A stretch of 62,672 bases of DNA, from assembly GCF_002161445.1 (NCBI RefSeq), contig NZ_NFHT01000017.1:1-62672 (forward strand), read 5' to 3'. How positions within the stretch are numbered: position 1 is the first letter of the stretch; each line of letters opens with the position of its first letter. This DNA is from Alistipes sp. An66. Its GTDB lineage: Bacteria; Bacteroidota; Bacteroidia; Bacteroidales; Rikenellaceae. The notes beneath the pieces were generated by a model, which saw only the letters and a program-made list of their open reading frames with translations, had not been told where the DNA came from and did no database searches. Shown piece after piece: positions 18,451 through 29,200 of the stretch. The translations under genes were made by a program, and so were the position numbers.

Positions 18451-19541
18451 CCCAATACCTGCTTCTCTGCTGTGCGGCCCTCGCTTCGGGGTGCTCGCAG
18501 CAACCCGCACCGACGCCGGCCGAAACGCTCGAAGCCCGGCTCCGCAACTGCGTGGAACACGGTCTCGTGCTCTTCGGACATCAGGACGACCTCTTCTACG
18601 GCAAACACTGGAACCGCTGGGACTCGGGATGCGAACAATCCGACATCCGCGCCGTAGCGGGCGATTACCCCGCCATCCTCGGCGTCGAGATCGGCGGCAT
18701 CGAACTCGGCGACAGTCTCTCGCTCGACCGCGTGCCCTTCCGGCTGATCCGCGAGGGGATTGCCGAACACCACCGCCGCGGCGGAATCGTCACGGTGAGC
18801 TGGCACGCCGCCAACCCTGCCACGGAAGGCAACTCCTGGGACGTGGAGAACGCCGCAGGTACGGCGGCCCGGATGCTCGAAGGGGGCGACCTCCATGCCC
18901 TGACCCGCGAATGGCTGGCGCGTGTGGGCGACTTCCTCGCCTCGCTGCGCGACGACAACGGAGAGCCCATTCCCGTCATCTGGCGCCCCTGGCACGAAAT
19001 GGCCGGCGGATGGTTCTGGTGGGGCGCCCCCTACTGCTCCCCGGAGGAGTACAAGGCGCTGTGGCGCCTGACCTTCGAATACCTGCAAAACGAAAGAGGT
19101 CTCACCAATCTGCTCTGGGCCGTCTCCCCGGGATTCACCGACCGCTGCGACACCGGATACACGGACTACTATCCGGGCGACGACTGCGTGGATCTGATCG
19201 GCATCGACATCTACCAGTACGGCACCGACGAGGCGTTCCGCACGCTCACCCGGCAGCACCTCGCCACGCTGGCCGACATGGCCCGTACACACGGCAAACT
19301 ACTGGCCCTGACCGAAACCGGGTATGAGTCGATCCCCAACCCCGCGTGGTGGACCGAAACGCTGCTGCCGGCGTTGGATGACGCTCCCGTGGCCTATGTC
19401 CTGCTGTGGAGAAACGCCTGGGACCGCGAAAACCACTACTACGCACCCTTCGAAGGCGAAGCCTCGGCCGACGACTTCAAAGCCTTCGCGGACGAGGAGC
19501 GCATCGGCCTGCTCGGCGATCTGAACGCCCTCGGAGAATGA
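18438..19541 (+). CDS. GH26 mannanase, probably the mannobiose-releasing enzyme
   Basis: A 367-residue lipoprotein (LASGCSQQ, Cys19). The start ATG 18438 lies inside the end of the GH3 gene; much longer upstream extensions of this frame are the GH3 gene read out of frame. Acid/base Glu187 is in [15 protein letters not shown] and nucleophile Glu293 in LALTETG. It lacks the Ig-like domain of the first GH26. In characterised Bacteroides mannan loci one GH26 releases mannobiose for the downstream epimerase and phosphorylase. Its place beside GH130 suggests that role here, as an inference. Confidence 0.88.
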   Translation: MRTITQYLLLCCAALASGCSQQPAPTPAETLEARLRNCVEHGLVLFGHQDDLFYGKHWNRWDSGCEQSDIRAVAGDYPAILGVEIGGIELGDSLSLDRVPFRLIREGIAEHHRRGGIVTVSWHAANPATEGNSWDVENAAGTAARMLEGGDLHALTREWLARVGDFLASLRDDNGEPIPVIWRPWHEMAGGWFWWGAPYCSPEEYKALWRLTFEYLQNERGLTNLLWAVSPGFTDRCDTGYTDYYPGDDCVDLIGIDIYQYGTDEAFRTLTRQHLATLADMARTHGKLLALTETGYESIPNPAWWTETLLPALDDAPVAYVLLWRNAWDRENHYYAPFEGEASADDFKAFADEERIGLLGDLNALGE

Positions 19542-19573
19542 ACGACAACACAATCACTCTAATATTCAGCATC

Positions 19574-20746
19574 ATGAATTTTCAGGAAAAACTCGACGAA
19601 CTGCAACGGGAACACGAAGCCCTGCTGGCCCGACCCAACACGCCCGACGAAGCATACAACGGAATCTACACCCGCTACCGGAATCCGATCCTGACCGCAG
19701 CCCATACACCGCTCTTCTGGCGTTACGACCTCGACGAGCGGACGAATCCCTTCCTGATGGAGCGCATCGGCATGAACGCCACGCTCAACTCGGGAGCCAT
19801 CAAATGGCAGGGGCGTTACCTGCTGGTCGTGCGCGTCGAAGGAGCCGACCGCAAGTCGTTCTTCGCCGTGGCCGAATCGCCCAACGGCATCGACAACTTC
19901 CGGTTCCGGGACTATCCCATCACCATGCCCGACACGGACGACCCGGCCACGAATATCTACGACATGCGGCTCACGGCACACGAGGACGGCTGGATCTACG
20001 GCATCTTCTGCGCCGAGCGGCACGACCCCGCCGCTCCGCAGGGCGACCTCTCGTCGGCTACCGCCACGGCCGGAATCGCCCGGACGAAGGACCTCGTCAC
20101 CTGGGAGCGCCTCCCGGACCTCAAAGCCCGGAGCCAGCAGCGCAACGTCGTCCTCCATCCGGAGTTCGTCGACGGCAAATACGCCCTCTACACGCGGCCC
20201 CAGGACGGATTCATCGACGCCGGATCAGGCGGAGGAATCGGCTGGGCCCTGGTCGACGACATGACCCGGGCGGAGATCCGCGACGAGAAGATCATCAACC
20301 TGCGCCACTACCACACCATCAAGGAGGTGAAAAACGGTGAAGGACCCCATCCGATCCGCACGCCCAAAGGCTGGCTCCACCTGGCCCACGGCGTGAGAGG
20401 CTGCGCATCGGGGCTGCGCTACGTGCTCTACCTCTACATGACGGCGCTCGACGACCCCTCGCGCGTCATCGCCGAACCCGCCGGGTACTTCATGGCCCCC
20501 GTGGGCGGCGAGTACATCGGCGACGTGATGAACGTCCTCTTCTCGAACGGCTGGATCGCCGACGACAACGGCCGCGTGCTGATCTACTACGCCTCGTCCG
20601 ATACCCGCATGCACGTCGCCGAATCCTCGGTCGACCGCCTCGTGGACTACTGTCTGAACACCCCCGCCGACGGCCTCTCGACTTCGGCATCGGTCGAAAC
20701 CCTCAAACGGATGATCGACCGCAACATGAAAATCATGAAACGCTGA
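19574..20746 (+). CDS. GH130 4-O-beta-mannosylglucose phosphorylase
   Basis: A 390-residue cytoplasmic enzyme (no signal) that phosphorolyses 4-O-beta-D-mannosyl-D-glucose to mannose 1-phosphate and glucose. Start ATG 19574 matches the usual family N-terminus ([17 protein letters not shown]). An ATG at 19538, overlapping the GH26 stop, is the alternative. Family segments: [24 protein letters not shown], catalytic Asp130 in TNIYDMRLT, and [17 protein letters not shown]. Very close in motif to the Bacteroides fragilis enzyme (GH130_1). It sits 6 bp before the transporter and works with the 2-epimerase. Confidence 0.92.
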   Translation: MNFQEKLDELQREHEALLARPNTPDEAYNGIYTRYRNPILTAAHTPLFWRYDLDERTNPFLMERIGMNATLNSGAIKWQGRYLLVVRVEGADRKSFFAVAESPNGIDNFRFRDYPITMPDTDDPATNIYDMRLTAHEDGWIYGIFCAERHDPAAPQGDLSSATATAGIARTKDLVTWERLPDLKARSQQRNVVLHPEFVDGKYALYTRPQDGFIDAGSGGGIGWALVDDMTRAEIRDEKIINLRHYHTIKEVKNGEGPHPIRTPKGWLHLAHGVRGCASGLRYVLYLYMTALDDPSRVIAEPAGYFMAPVGGEYIGDVMNVLFSNGWIADDNGRVLIYYASSDTRMHVAESSVDRLVDYCLNTPADGLSTSASVETLKRMIDRNMKIMKR

Positions 20747-20752
20747 CCCACG

Positions 20753-22144
20753 ATGATCAAACTTCACGAACGGATCGGGTACGGTTTCGGGGACATGGCC
20801 TCCTCGATGTTCTGGAAACTCTTCGGAGCCTACCTGATGATCTTCTATACCGACATCTTCGGGTTGCCGGCAGCCGTGGTGGGCACCATGTTCCTCATCA
20901 CTCGCATCTGGGACTCGGTCTTCGACCCCATCGTGGGCGTCATCGCCGACCGCACGCACTCCCGTTGGGGCAAGTTCCGACCCTATCTGCTGTGGCTCGC
21001 CGTGCCGTTCGGCATCGTCGGCGTGCTCACCTTCACCACCCCCGACTGGCCGCTCACCGGACGGATCGTCTACGCCTATGCCACCTATTCGCTCATGATG
21101 ATGGTCTACTCGGCGATCAACGTCCCCTACGCCTCGCTGCTCGGCGTCATGAGCCCCGACCCCCACGAGCGGAACATCCTCTCGACCTTCCGCATGACGT
21201 TCGCCTACATCGGCAGTTTCGTGGCCCTGCTGCTCTTCATGCCGATGGTGAACTTCTTCTCACGGGGCAGCGACGACATCCAGGTCCAGCAGCACGGCTG
21301 GACGCTCGCCGTCGTCGTCATCGCCATCCTGTGCAGCCTGCTCTTCTACGGGTGCTTCGCCCTGACGCGCGAACGGGTCAAGCCCCTGAAAGCCAAGCAG
21401 GGATCCCTGCGCGACGACATCCGGGACCTGCTGCACAACCGTCCCTGGTGGATCCTGCTCGGAGCCGGAATCGCCGCCCTGGTCTTCAACTCGATCCGCG
21501 ACGGCGCCACGGTCTACTACTTCAAGTATTACGTCGTCGAGGAACAGCACGGCGCCGTGACGCTCTTCGGCATCCCGTTCGTATTGAGCGGGCTGTATCT
21601 GGCCGTCGGGCAGGCCGCCAACATCCTGGGCGTGATCCTCGCCGCCCCGGTCTCGAACCGGATCGGCAAGAAGCGCACCTACATGGCCGCCATGGCCATC
21701 GCCACCCTGTTGAGCATCGTCTTCTACTGGTTCGCACCCGGGGATCTGGGATGGATCTTCCTCTTCCAGGTGCTCATCTCGATCTGCGCCGGAAGCATCT
21801 TCCCGCTGCTCTGGTCGATGTATGCCGACTGCGCCGACTATTCGGAACTGAAAACCGGAAACCGGGCCACGGGACTGATCTTCTCCTCGTCCTCCATGTC
21901 GCAGAAATTCGGATGGGCGATCGGAACGGCCGTCACGGGGTGGCTGCTCGGCTACTTCGGATTCCGCGCCAACGAAGTGCAGGCCGACGAGGCGATCCGC
22001 GGCATCCGCATGTTCCTGAGCTTCCTGCCCGCCGCGGGAACCCTGCTCTCGATCCTCTTCATCGGATTCTATCCGTTGAGCGAAAAACGGATGAAGACCG
22101 TTACCGCGGAACTCGAAGAACGTCGTAAAAACATACAGGCATGA
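20753..22144 (+). CDS. GPH/MFS-type cation:sugar symporter (manno-oligosaccharide importer)
   Basis: A 463-residue inner-membrane transporter with about twelve hydrophobic segments. It has the glycoside-pentoside-hexuronide family signature (RIGYGFGDMASSMFWKLFG at the start, then RIWDSVFDPIVGVIADRTHSRWGKFRPY). It is the only inner-membrane sugar carrier in the mannan locus, between the phosphorylase and the epimerase, so it probably imports mannobiose. Its end overlaps the next start by 4 bp. Confidence 0.88.
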   Translation: MIKLHERIGYGFGDMASSMFWKLFGAYLMIFYTDIFGLPAAVVGTMFLITRIWDSVFDPIVGVIADRTHSRWGKFRPYLLWLAVPFGIVGVLTFTTPDWPLTGRIVYAYATYSLMMMVYSAINVPYASLLGVMSPDPHERNILSTFRMTFAYIGSFVALLLFMPMVNFFSRGSDDIQVQQHGWTLAVVVIAILCSLLFYGCFALTRERVKPLKAKQGSLRDDIRDLLHNRPWWILLGAGIAALVFNSIRDGATVYYFKYYVVEEQHGAVTLFGIPFVLSGLYLAVGQAANILGVILAAPVSNRIGKKRTYMAAMAIATLLSIVFYWFAPGDLGWIFLFQVLISICAGSIFPLLWSMYADCADYSELKTGNRATGLIFSSSSMSQKFGWAIGTAVTGWLLGYFGFRANEVQADEAIRGIRMFLSFLPAAGTLLSILFIGFYPLSEKRMKTVTAELEERRKNIQA

Positions 22145-23331
22145 CACTGAATCCCGATACCTTCCGCCGCGAGGTGGAAGCGAATCTTCACGACAACATC
22201 CTGCGCTTCTGGCGCGAACGGATGGTCGACGAATCCCGGGGCGGATTCCTGGGCCGGATCGACGGCGCGGGAAACCCCGACCCCGCAGCCCCCAAAGGCG
22301 CCATCCTCTGCGGCCGTATCCTCTGGGCCTTTGCCGCAGCCTACCGCGTGACGCGGCGTCCGGAGTACCTCGAAGTGGCGACCCGCGCCCGCGACTACCT
22401 GCTCGGCCGGTTCTACGACACGACGTACGGCGGAGTCTACTGGTCGCTGACCCCCGAAGGGGCGCCGCTCGACACCAAAAAGCAGATCTACGCCCTCGGA
22501 TTCGCCATCTACGGATTGAGCGAATACGCCCGGGCCACGGGCGACGAAACGGCGCTGGAATATGCCCGCAGACTCTGCCGCACGATCGAGGAGCACAGTT
22601 TCGACCCGCAGCGAAACGGCTATTTCGAAGCCTTCACCCGCGAATGGGCGGAGATCGGCGACGTGCGGTTGAGCGACAAGGACGCCAACGAGCGCAAGAC
22701 GATGAACACGCACCTGCACATTCTGGAACCCTACACCAACCTCTACCGCGTATGGCCCGACTCGTGGCTGCGCGAACGTCTGCGCAACCTCATCGGGGTC
22801 TTCCTCGACCGGATCTACGACCCGGCGACGCATCACCTCGGGCTCTTCTTCTCGGAGGAGTGGGAGCGCCGCGACGCGGAGTACTCCTACGGCCACGACA
22901 TCGAGGCGTCGTGGCTGCTGCTGGAAGCCGCACAGGTCGTCGGCGACGAACCGCTGACGGCCCGCGTGACGGAGGTGACGCGGAAGATCGCCGCAGCGGC
23001 CGCCGAAGGGATCCGCAACGACGGTTCGATGATCTACGAGCGCCATGCCGACGGAACGCCCGACGAGGAGCGGCACTGGTGGGTGCAGGCCGAGAATGTC
23101 GTGGGCCAGCTCTGGCTGTGGCGTTTCCACGGCGACCAGACGGCCTACGGACGCGCCGCCGCATGCTGGACCTACATCCGCGACCGGATCGTCGACCCCG
23201 AAGGCGGCGAATGGTGGTGGGGCATCCTGCCCGACGGACGCGAGGACCGGGCCAACGACAAGGCCGGATTCTGGAAGTGTCCCTACCACAACTCGCGGAT
23301 GTGTCTCGAAGCGATGGCGCTGCTCCGATAA
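22141..23331 (+). CDS. Cellobiose/mannobiose 2-epimerase (AGE family)
   Basis: A 396-residue cytoplasmic (alpha/alpha)6-barrel enzyme that epimerises the reducing sugar of beta-1,4-disaccharides, here mannobiose to mannosylglucose. Characteristic segments: THLHILEPYTNLYRVWPD, YSYGHDIEASWLLLEAA with active-site His, and WKCPYHNSRMCLE at the C-terminus. Start overlaps the transporter stop by 4 bp. It supplies the GH130 substrate, closing the pathway. It is the last gene of the mannan locus; a convergent gene follows. Confidence 0.92.
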   Translation: MTLNPDTFRREVEANLHDNILRFWRERMVDESRGGFLGRIDGAGNPDPAAPKGAILCGRILWAFAAAYRVTRRPEYLEVATRARDYLLGRFYDTTYGGVYWSLTPEGAPLDTKKQIYALGFAIYGLSEYARATGDETALEYARRLCRTIEEHSFDPQRNGYFEAFTREWAEIGDVRLSDKDANERKTMNTHLHILEPYTNLYRVWPDSWLRERLRNLIGVFLDRIYDPATHHLGLFFSEEWERRDAEYSYGHDIEASWLLLEAAQVVGDEPLTARVTEVTRKIAAAAAEGIRNDGSMIYERHADGTPDEERHWWVQAENVVGQLWLWRFHGDQTAYGRAAACWTYIRDRIVDPEGGEWWWGILPDGREDRANDKAGFWKCPYHNSRMCLEAMALLR

Positions 23332-23349
23332 CCGGAACGGAGCGCACTC

Positions 23350-23414
23350 CGGGTCGGATTTCTTTTCCGAAGAGGCCGAACAGGTCCGAAACAGCGGAAA
23401 GGGGATCCGACCCG
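23350..23414. terminator. Inverted repeat between convergent genes
   Basis: CGGGTCGGAT (23350-23359) and ATCCGACCCG (23405-23414) form a perfect 10-bp stem enclosing 45 bases, in the 88-bp gap between two convergent genes. Bidirectional termination is plausible, but there is no strong T-tract. Confidence 0.35.
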
Positions 23415-23419
23415 TCCGT

Positions 23420-25089
23420 TTATGCCCGCACAGGAGGCTCCTCCGTGGGCAGGCCGAGGCGCATGACCTGCTGCTCGAAGTTGTCGCGGCTGTCGATCGC
23501 CGCATTGCGCATCCGCACCCGGCAGTTGTAGATCGTCGAAACCGAATAGCGGAGGAACTTCGCGATCTTGTTCGAGTCGGTGATCCCCAGGCGGATCAGC
23601 GCGAAGACCCGCAGTTCCGTATTGAGAAGTTTCCCCGGCTTCGGGAACTTGCGCTTCTCCGGGACGATCAGTTCGTTGAACTGCTCCACGAAATGCGGGA
23701 AAATATGCAGGAATGCCGCATCGAAATCGTCGTAAAAGGCCTGAATCCGGTCGTCGATGATCGACCCCGTTTGCAGCTCTTCCAGCAGCGCCTTCGTGCC
23801 GCGGTTCCGGGCGATCCGGTTCAAGGAGACCCGGTAGCGGTTCGCCGAGTCGATGCAGTCCGAGCAGATGTCCATGTAATAGCCCACGTAGATCTCTTTC
23901 AGCCGGTTGGATTCGACCAGTTTTTCATTCATCTCGCTCTGCTGCATGTTGACCCGGCGGAGGTTCTCATTGAGCGACACCAGATTCCGGTTGGCCGCGG
24001 ACTGACGGCGGTTGGCCTTCGCAATCTCACGCTTCTGTGCGTAGATCGTCACCAGACCCACGCACAGAAACAGCAGCAGCACCGCAATGCACCACAACAT
24101 GACGGTCTGTTGCCGCTCCTTGTCCTTCATCTTCTGCTCGTAGGAGTGCACGATGGTGGGAAGCACCCGCAGAATGAACGGAAAATGCTTCCCAATGTTG
24201 AACTTGATGGCGTCGTTGATCGCATAGTTGATGTAGTTGTAGGCCCGCTCGATGTCGCCCGAATTGTAGAGCAGGAAGGCCAGCTCCTGCAACGACTGAT
24301 ACTCCTTGATCGGCGTCGAGAGGTCGTTGATCGCACTGATCGTCAGGTAGCGCTCCGCATTTTCCAGACCCCGATCCCCCGATAGGCAATCCCCAGCGAA
24401 TAGGCCAGAATCGCCTTCTCGTGGACCGAAACCTCCGGGTCCGCATACTTTTTCAGCAGCATCGACAGCGCCGCCTCGTATTCACGCTCCGCGATCAGCT
24501 GGTCCGTGACCACATAGAGGTAGGCGATGTCGTCCGGCGTGAGGCACATCTTCAACGAATCCCGGTAGCGGTCGACCAGCTCCACGTATTCGCTCTTCTT
24601 GCTGTTCGAGGCGCAGTTGTTCGCCAGAGCGTTGAAGACCGTCCGGTAGATATGGTAGTAACGCGGGAGGTGTTCGCCGTGGAGCGCCGACGCTTGCAGC
24701 CGCGACATCACCTCGACGGTCTCGGTGTACATCCCCGCGTCGATGTAGGTCTCCGACAGGTCGAGCAGCGACTCCTCGATGTCGCGCGGCGAGCCCATCT
24801 GCCGGGCCAGCGTCAGACGCATCTGCGCGTAGTGCATCGACGAGTCGATGTCGTATTTCGCATACTCCCGGTAGAGGTTGCCGTAGATCCCGTATCGCTG
24901 ACGCGGGGACGAGGAGTAGCGCAGCAGCTCCTTGATCTGGCCGATCAGATGCTGTTTGTTCTCCTCGTAGAGGCTCTTGTTCGCAATCGTCGCATCGAGT
25001 TTCCGCAGCAGCGCCCCGTTCGACGCCGCGGCGCAGAGACACCCCGGCAAAAGCAGGAAAAACAACAGGGAGACAAACGTACTACGCAT
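23420..25089 (-). pseudogene. Membrane-anchored HTH regulator (DUF6377-like), frameshifted
   Basis: Two frames together encode about 550 residues: signal/anchor (MRSTFVSLLFFLLLPGC), TPR-like helices, a transmembrane segment (VMLWCIAVLLLFLCVGLV), a coiled-coil (REIAKANRRQ onward) and a C-terminal helix-turn-helix (GITDSNKIAKFLRYSVSTIYNCRVRMRN). This layout matches SusR/DUF6377-type membrane regulators of glycan loci. The frame breaks near 24368: GIGVW in one frame should continue as LENAERYL in the other, and one inserted base (GGGGATCTGG on the coding strand) would restore it. Either a recent loss or a sequencing error. It probably once regulated the neighbouring decayed locus. The longer upstream start at 25275 is rejected because it crosses the promoter. 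Confidence 0.75.
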
Positions 25090-25153
25090 GGACAACAGAA
25101 TGAAAGGTGATTGCGGAAGGCAAATACGCCGGCCGTTTCGCCGAACCGCATCC

Positions 25154-25188
25154 CAAAGATACGAAATATTTCCCACGGAACCGCCAAA
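25154..25188 (-). promoter_or_regulatory. Promoter of the regulator gene
   Basis: On the minus strand TATCTTTG (25161-25154) matches TAnnTTTG exactly; TTTG (25188-25185) lies 23 bp upstream, slightly wider than usual. It shows the regulator has its own promoter. Confidence 0.55.
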
Positions 25189-25279
25189 ATTCATGGTTCG
25201 GAACGCCCCCGAACCGTTGCGGCGAGGAGCATCCCGAACCCTGGATCCCGATCCGGCCTCCGCGGACCCCGGCAAGGCG

Positions 25280-26256
25280 TCAGAGTTGCAGCTGCGGATT
25301 CAGATTGATCTCCGTCGGCGGAATGGCGAACAGCAGCTGATCCTCGCGGATCATGATCTCCGTCTTCTTGATCATGTTCTTGGTCGTCAGGCCGTTCAGA
25401 TAGTTGTTGTACATCCGCGCGAAGGCGGCGTTCATGATCTCCACGGCGTGGTTCACCTGCGCCCCCTCGTCCCGATAGCGGTTGCAGCGCACCAGATCGA
25501 ACCACCGCTGCCCCTCGAAGGCGAGCTCACGGCGCCGTTCGTCGAGAATCATCTTCCGCGCCGACCACGCATCGTCGGTCGGAATCACCCGGAAATCACC
25601 CGGATACCGTCCAGAACCGTCGCCCGGCGTCAGCGAATAGCGCATGATCCGCTGTGCGGGGTCCTCCAGGGTCGCGTTCGCACGGTCGACGATCTCATTC
25701 AGTTTGTCGACCGCCTCGGCGTGGCGGCCCAACTCCCACAGCGCCTCGGCCTGCATCAGGATGACATCGCCCAGGCGCAGGACATAGAAATTGTTGTCGG
25801 CATCGTCGGCGATCGTGCTCGAAGTCTTCATGGTCAGGTACTTGCCCGTCATGTAAAGCCCGTTTCCGCCGTATCCCCTGACCGTGCCCGTCACCGTGCA
25901 GCCCAGCCCGTAGGCCGTGCCGCCCTGCGCTGCCAGAACTGGATGATGCCCGTATTGAGGGTCGTTTCGGCAAAATCCTCGATTTCCAGCCGGTAGAGGT
26001 TGGCCGTGAAGGTGTTCTGGTTCGGAAAGCCGTTGTCCGAGCGGACGTCGTTGATCAGGTAGATCATCTCCCCGTAGAGCCCGTTCTCCATCAGGGAGCC
26101 GTAGGTCCCCGTGACCAGCATGTCGATATCCTCGACCGTCGAGATGTTCTCCTCGGTCACATAGGCGTCCGTGGCGTCGACGTCGAGGAACTCCGAGCAG
26201 CCCGATGCGCACAGCAGCGCAGACGCAAGCAGGATCGTATGTATTCTCTTGTTCAT
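25280..26256 (-). pseudogene. SusD-family lipoprotein gene with internal deletion
   Basis: The N-terminal ~110 residues (MNKRIHTILLASALLCASGC, then SEFLDVDATDAYVTEENIST) and the C-terminal ~210 residues (GTAYGLGC onward, including RRRELAFEGQRWFDLVRCNRYRD) are recognisable SusD, but in different frames. They meet near 25920-25930, at FWQ followed by AQGGTA. Intact SusD proteins are roughly 500-600 residues, so about 200 internal residues are missing. The product cannot be a working SusD. It lies 11 bp downstream of its intact SusC partner. Confidence 0.85.
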
Positions 26257-26267
26257 GGCGGATCGTG

Positions 26268-29200
26268 TTAAAATTTGAGATTGACCGACATCGTGTAGGT
26301 CCGCGCCAGCGGATAGCTCGTATAGTCGATGCCGAGGGCCGTGGCCCGGCGGTAGTTGTTCGCCTCGATGTTCTGTCCCGAATAGCGGGTGAAGGTGTGC
26401 AGGTTGTCGATATTCAGGCTCACCGACAACCCCTTGATGAAGCTCCTTTTGAGCAGCGACGCGGGGAACGTGTAGCCCAGCGAGACGTTCTTGATGCACA
26501 GGTAGGAGGCATCCTCCAGCTGGTAGGTCGAGAACTTGTTCCGGTCGGCGCCCGCCCCCGACTTCGGTCCCACGACCGGATACCAGCCGTCGCCCGGCGA
26601 CTCCTCGCTCCGCCAGCGGCGGTCGTAGGCCGCAATGGCGTTGTTGTTCACCGAACGCGCCATGTCGTGGATCGTATAGTTGTAGATCTGGTTGCCGTAC
26701 TGACCCGTCAGCAGAAAACTCAACGAGAGGTTCCGGTAGCGGAACGTATTGCTCAACCCGGCCGTGAACTTCGGATGCGGCGTGCCGATGACCGTGCGGT
26801 CGTTGTCGTCGATCACACCGTCGCCGTTCAGGTCGACGAACTTCATGTCGCCCGGCACCGTCTTCGGGTCGAACGCCAGTCCGTTGTTCGGATCCGCAGC
26901 CAGTTGGCGGATCTCGTCCCAACTCATGTAGACCCCCTTGTAGACCCGGCCGTAGAAGACGCCGACGGGCCACCCCTCCATCGTGACGTTCGAGGTCCCG
27001 CTCTCTCCGTCGAAGATCATGTCCGCGTCGCCCGACAGCGAGAGCACCCGGTTCCGGTTGAACGAGATGTTGAAGCGCGTCGTCCACTGGAAGTAGCGCC
27101 GCGAGATGTTGCTCGTGCTGACGCCGAGTTCGATGCCCTTGTTCTCGACCGACCCGATGTTCAGGGTCATGGTCGACTGCCCCAGCGTGGCCGGGATGTT
27201 GGCGTTCAGCAGCATGTCCGAGGTGACGTCCCGGTAGGCGTCCACCGTGACATAGATCCGGTTGCTGAACAGGCCCAGCTCGACGCCGACGTTCGCCGAG
27301 GTCTTCCGCTCCCAGCCCAGATCGGGATTGGCGATGTTCGCCACGGCCAGTCCGTTGGCGACCTCGTCCCCGAAGACGTAGTTGCGCGACGAGAGGAACG
27401 ACTCATACTTGTAGCGCCCGATCGCATTGTTGCCCGCGACGCCGTAGCTGGCGCGGAACTTCAACATGCTCAACACCGGGGCGGCCCACTGCATGAAGGG
27501 TTCGTCCGAGGCGATCCACCCGGCCGAAACCGACGGGAAGTATCCGAAGCGGTTGTCGGGGCCGAATTTCGACGACCCGTCGGCCCGCACGACGACACCT
27601 AACAGGTAACGCTCCTTGAAGGAGTAGTTGGCCCGGAAGAAGAACGAGACGCTGCGGTCGCGCAGGTAAGGCAGGTCGTTGGCCGTGAACGACGTCGCGC
27701 CGTTGAGCGTCCCCAGGGCGTCGGACCCGAAGCCGATGCCCTTCACGTAGGTGTAGTTTTCGAGCCGCTCGCCGAGATTCGCGCCCAGCGCCGCATTGAT
27801 CTTGTGCTTCCCGTTGAAAATCCGGTTGTAGAGCAGCACGAACTCGCTCTCCCACGAACTGACGGTCTTGAAGTTCATCGAGGCGTTGCCGTCGGTGACC
27901 TTGCCGTAGCGCTCGCCGATCGACGCCGGGCGCCAGTTCCGGTAGGAGTTGCTCGACATCAGGAAGTTGAACCGCGGCTTGAAGGTCAGCCCTTTGGCCA
28001 GGTTGACGTTCAGTCCGACCGAGCCCGTATAGCGCTGGTTGAGCGTGCGGATCGACTGCTCGGTGAGGATCTTCACCGGATTCTCGATGTGCTGCAACGG
28101 CATCGTATTGCCCGGCAGCCGCGTCGGATCCCGCGGATCGGCCACCAGATCCTCGGTCGTGTAGTTGTTCTGCGTCCAGTAAGTCCCGTCGTAGTAGACC
28201 GGGAACATCGGCGGCATCTGCAAGGTGCGCACCATGACGCCCTCGCCGCCCTGCTGTCCCTGGTCCTTCACGGCACTCTGATCCGTGTAGTTCGACGTGA
28301 AGTTCGCCCACAGCTTCACCCGCCGGTCCAGTTGCGCGTCGAGGTTCGCACGGAGGTTGTAACGCTTGTAGGAGGTGTTGATGAGCACGCCCGGCTGGTC
28401 GTAGAACGACCCCGACACGGCGTACTGCACCTTCTCGTTCCCGCCCCGCACCGAGAGGCTGTAACTCTGCGTGAAGGCCCGCCGCGTGATGGCCTTCTGC
28501 CAGTCGGTGTTCAGATTCGGGTCGAAGCCCGGCAGCGACCAGTACTTCACGCCCGCCTCGTCCATCATGTCCATGCACTGCTCCGAGTTCATCATCTCGT
28601 AGTAGCGCGCCACTTCGGAGATGCCGAACTTCGTTTCCAGCGAGACCTCCGCACGCTGGTTCCGGCCGCGCTTGGTCGTCACGATGATGACGCCGTTGGC
28701 TCCGGCTGCGCCGTAGATGGCCGTCGAGGCGGCGTCCTTGAGGATCTGGACGCTCTCGACATCGTTGACGTTCAGTCCGTTCAGGCCATCCTCCTCCACC
28801 ACGTCGTCGATGATGCACAGCGGTGCCATGCCCGCATTGACGGTCCCGACGCCGCGGATGTAGAAATCCGTCTCGGCACCCGGCGTACCGTTCGACGAGC
28901 CGATCTGCACGCCCGGGACGAGTCCCTGGATCGATTGCAGCAGGTTCGCCGAGTTCGCCGTCGTGAGGTCCTTGTCCCGCAGCGACGAGATCGCCGTCGT
29001 GGTCTCCCGCTTCGAGTTGGAGATGTAGCCCACGACCACCACCTCGTCCAGATTCTGGACATCCTCGGCCAGCGCCACATCCACGGCGGTCTGCTGCGCA
29101 TGGTACTCCACGATGCGGCTCTCATAGCCCACGTAGGAGAAGATCAGCGTACACTTGTCCGGCAATGCCGCAATCCGGTATTGCCCCAGAATGTCGGTCG

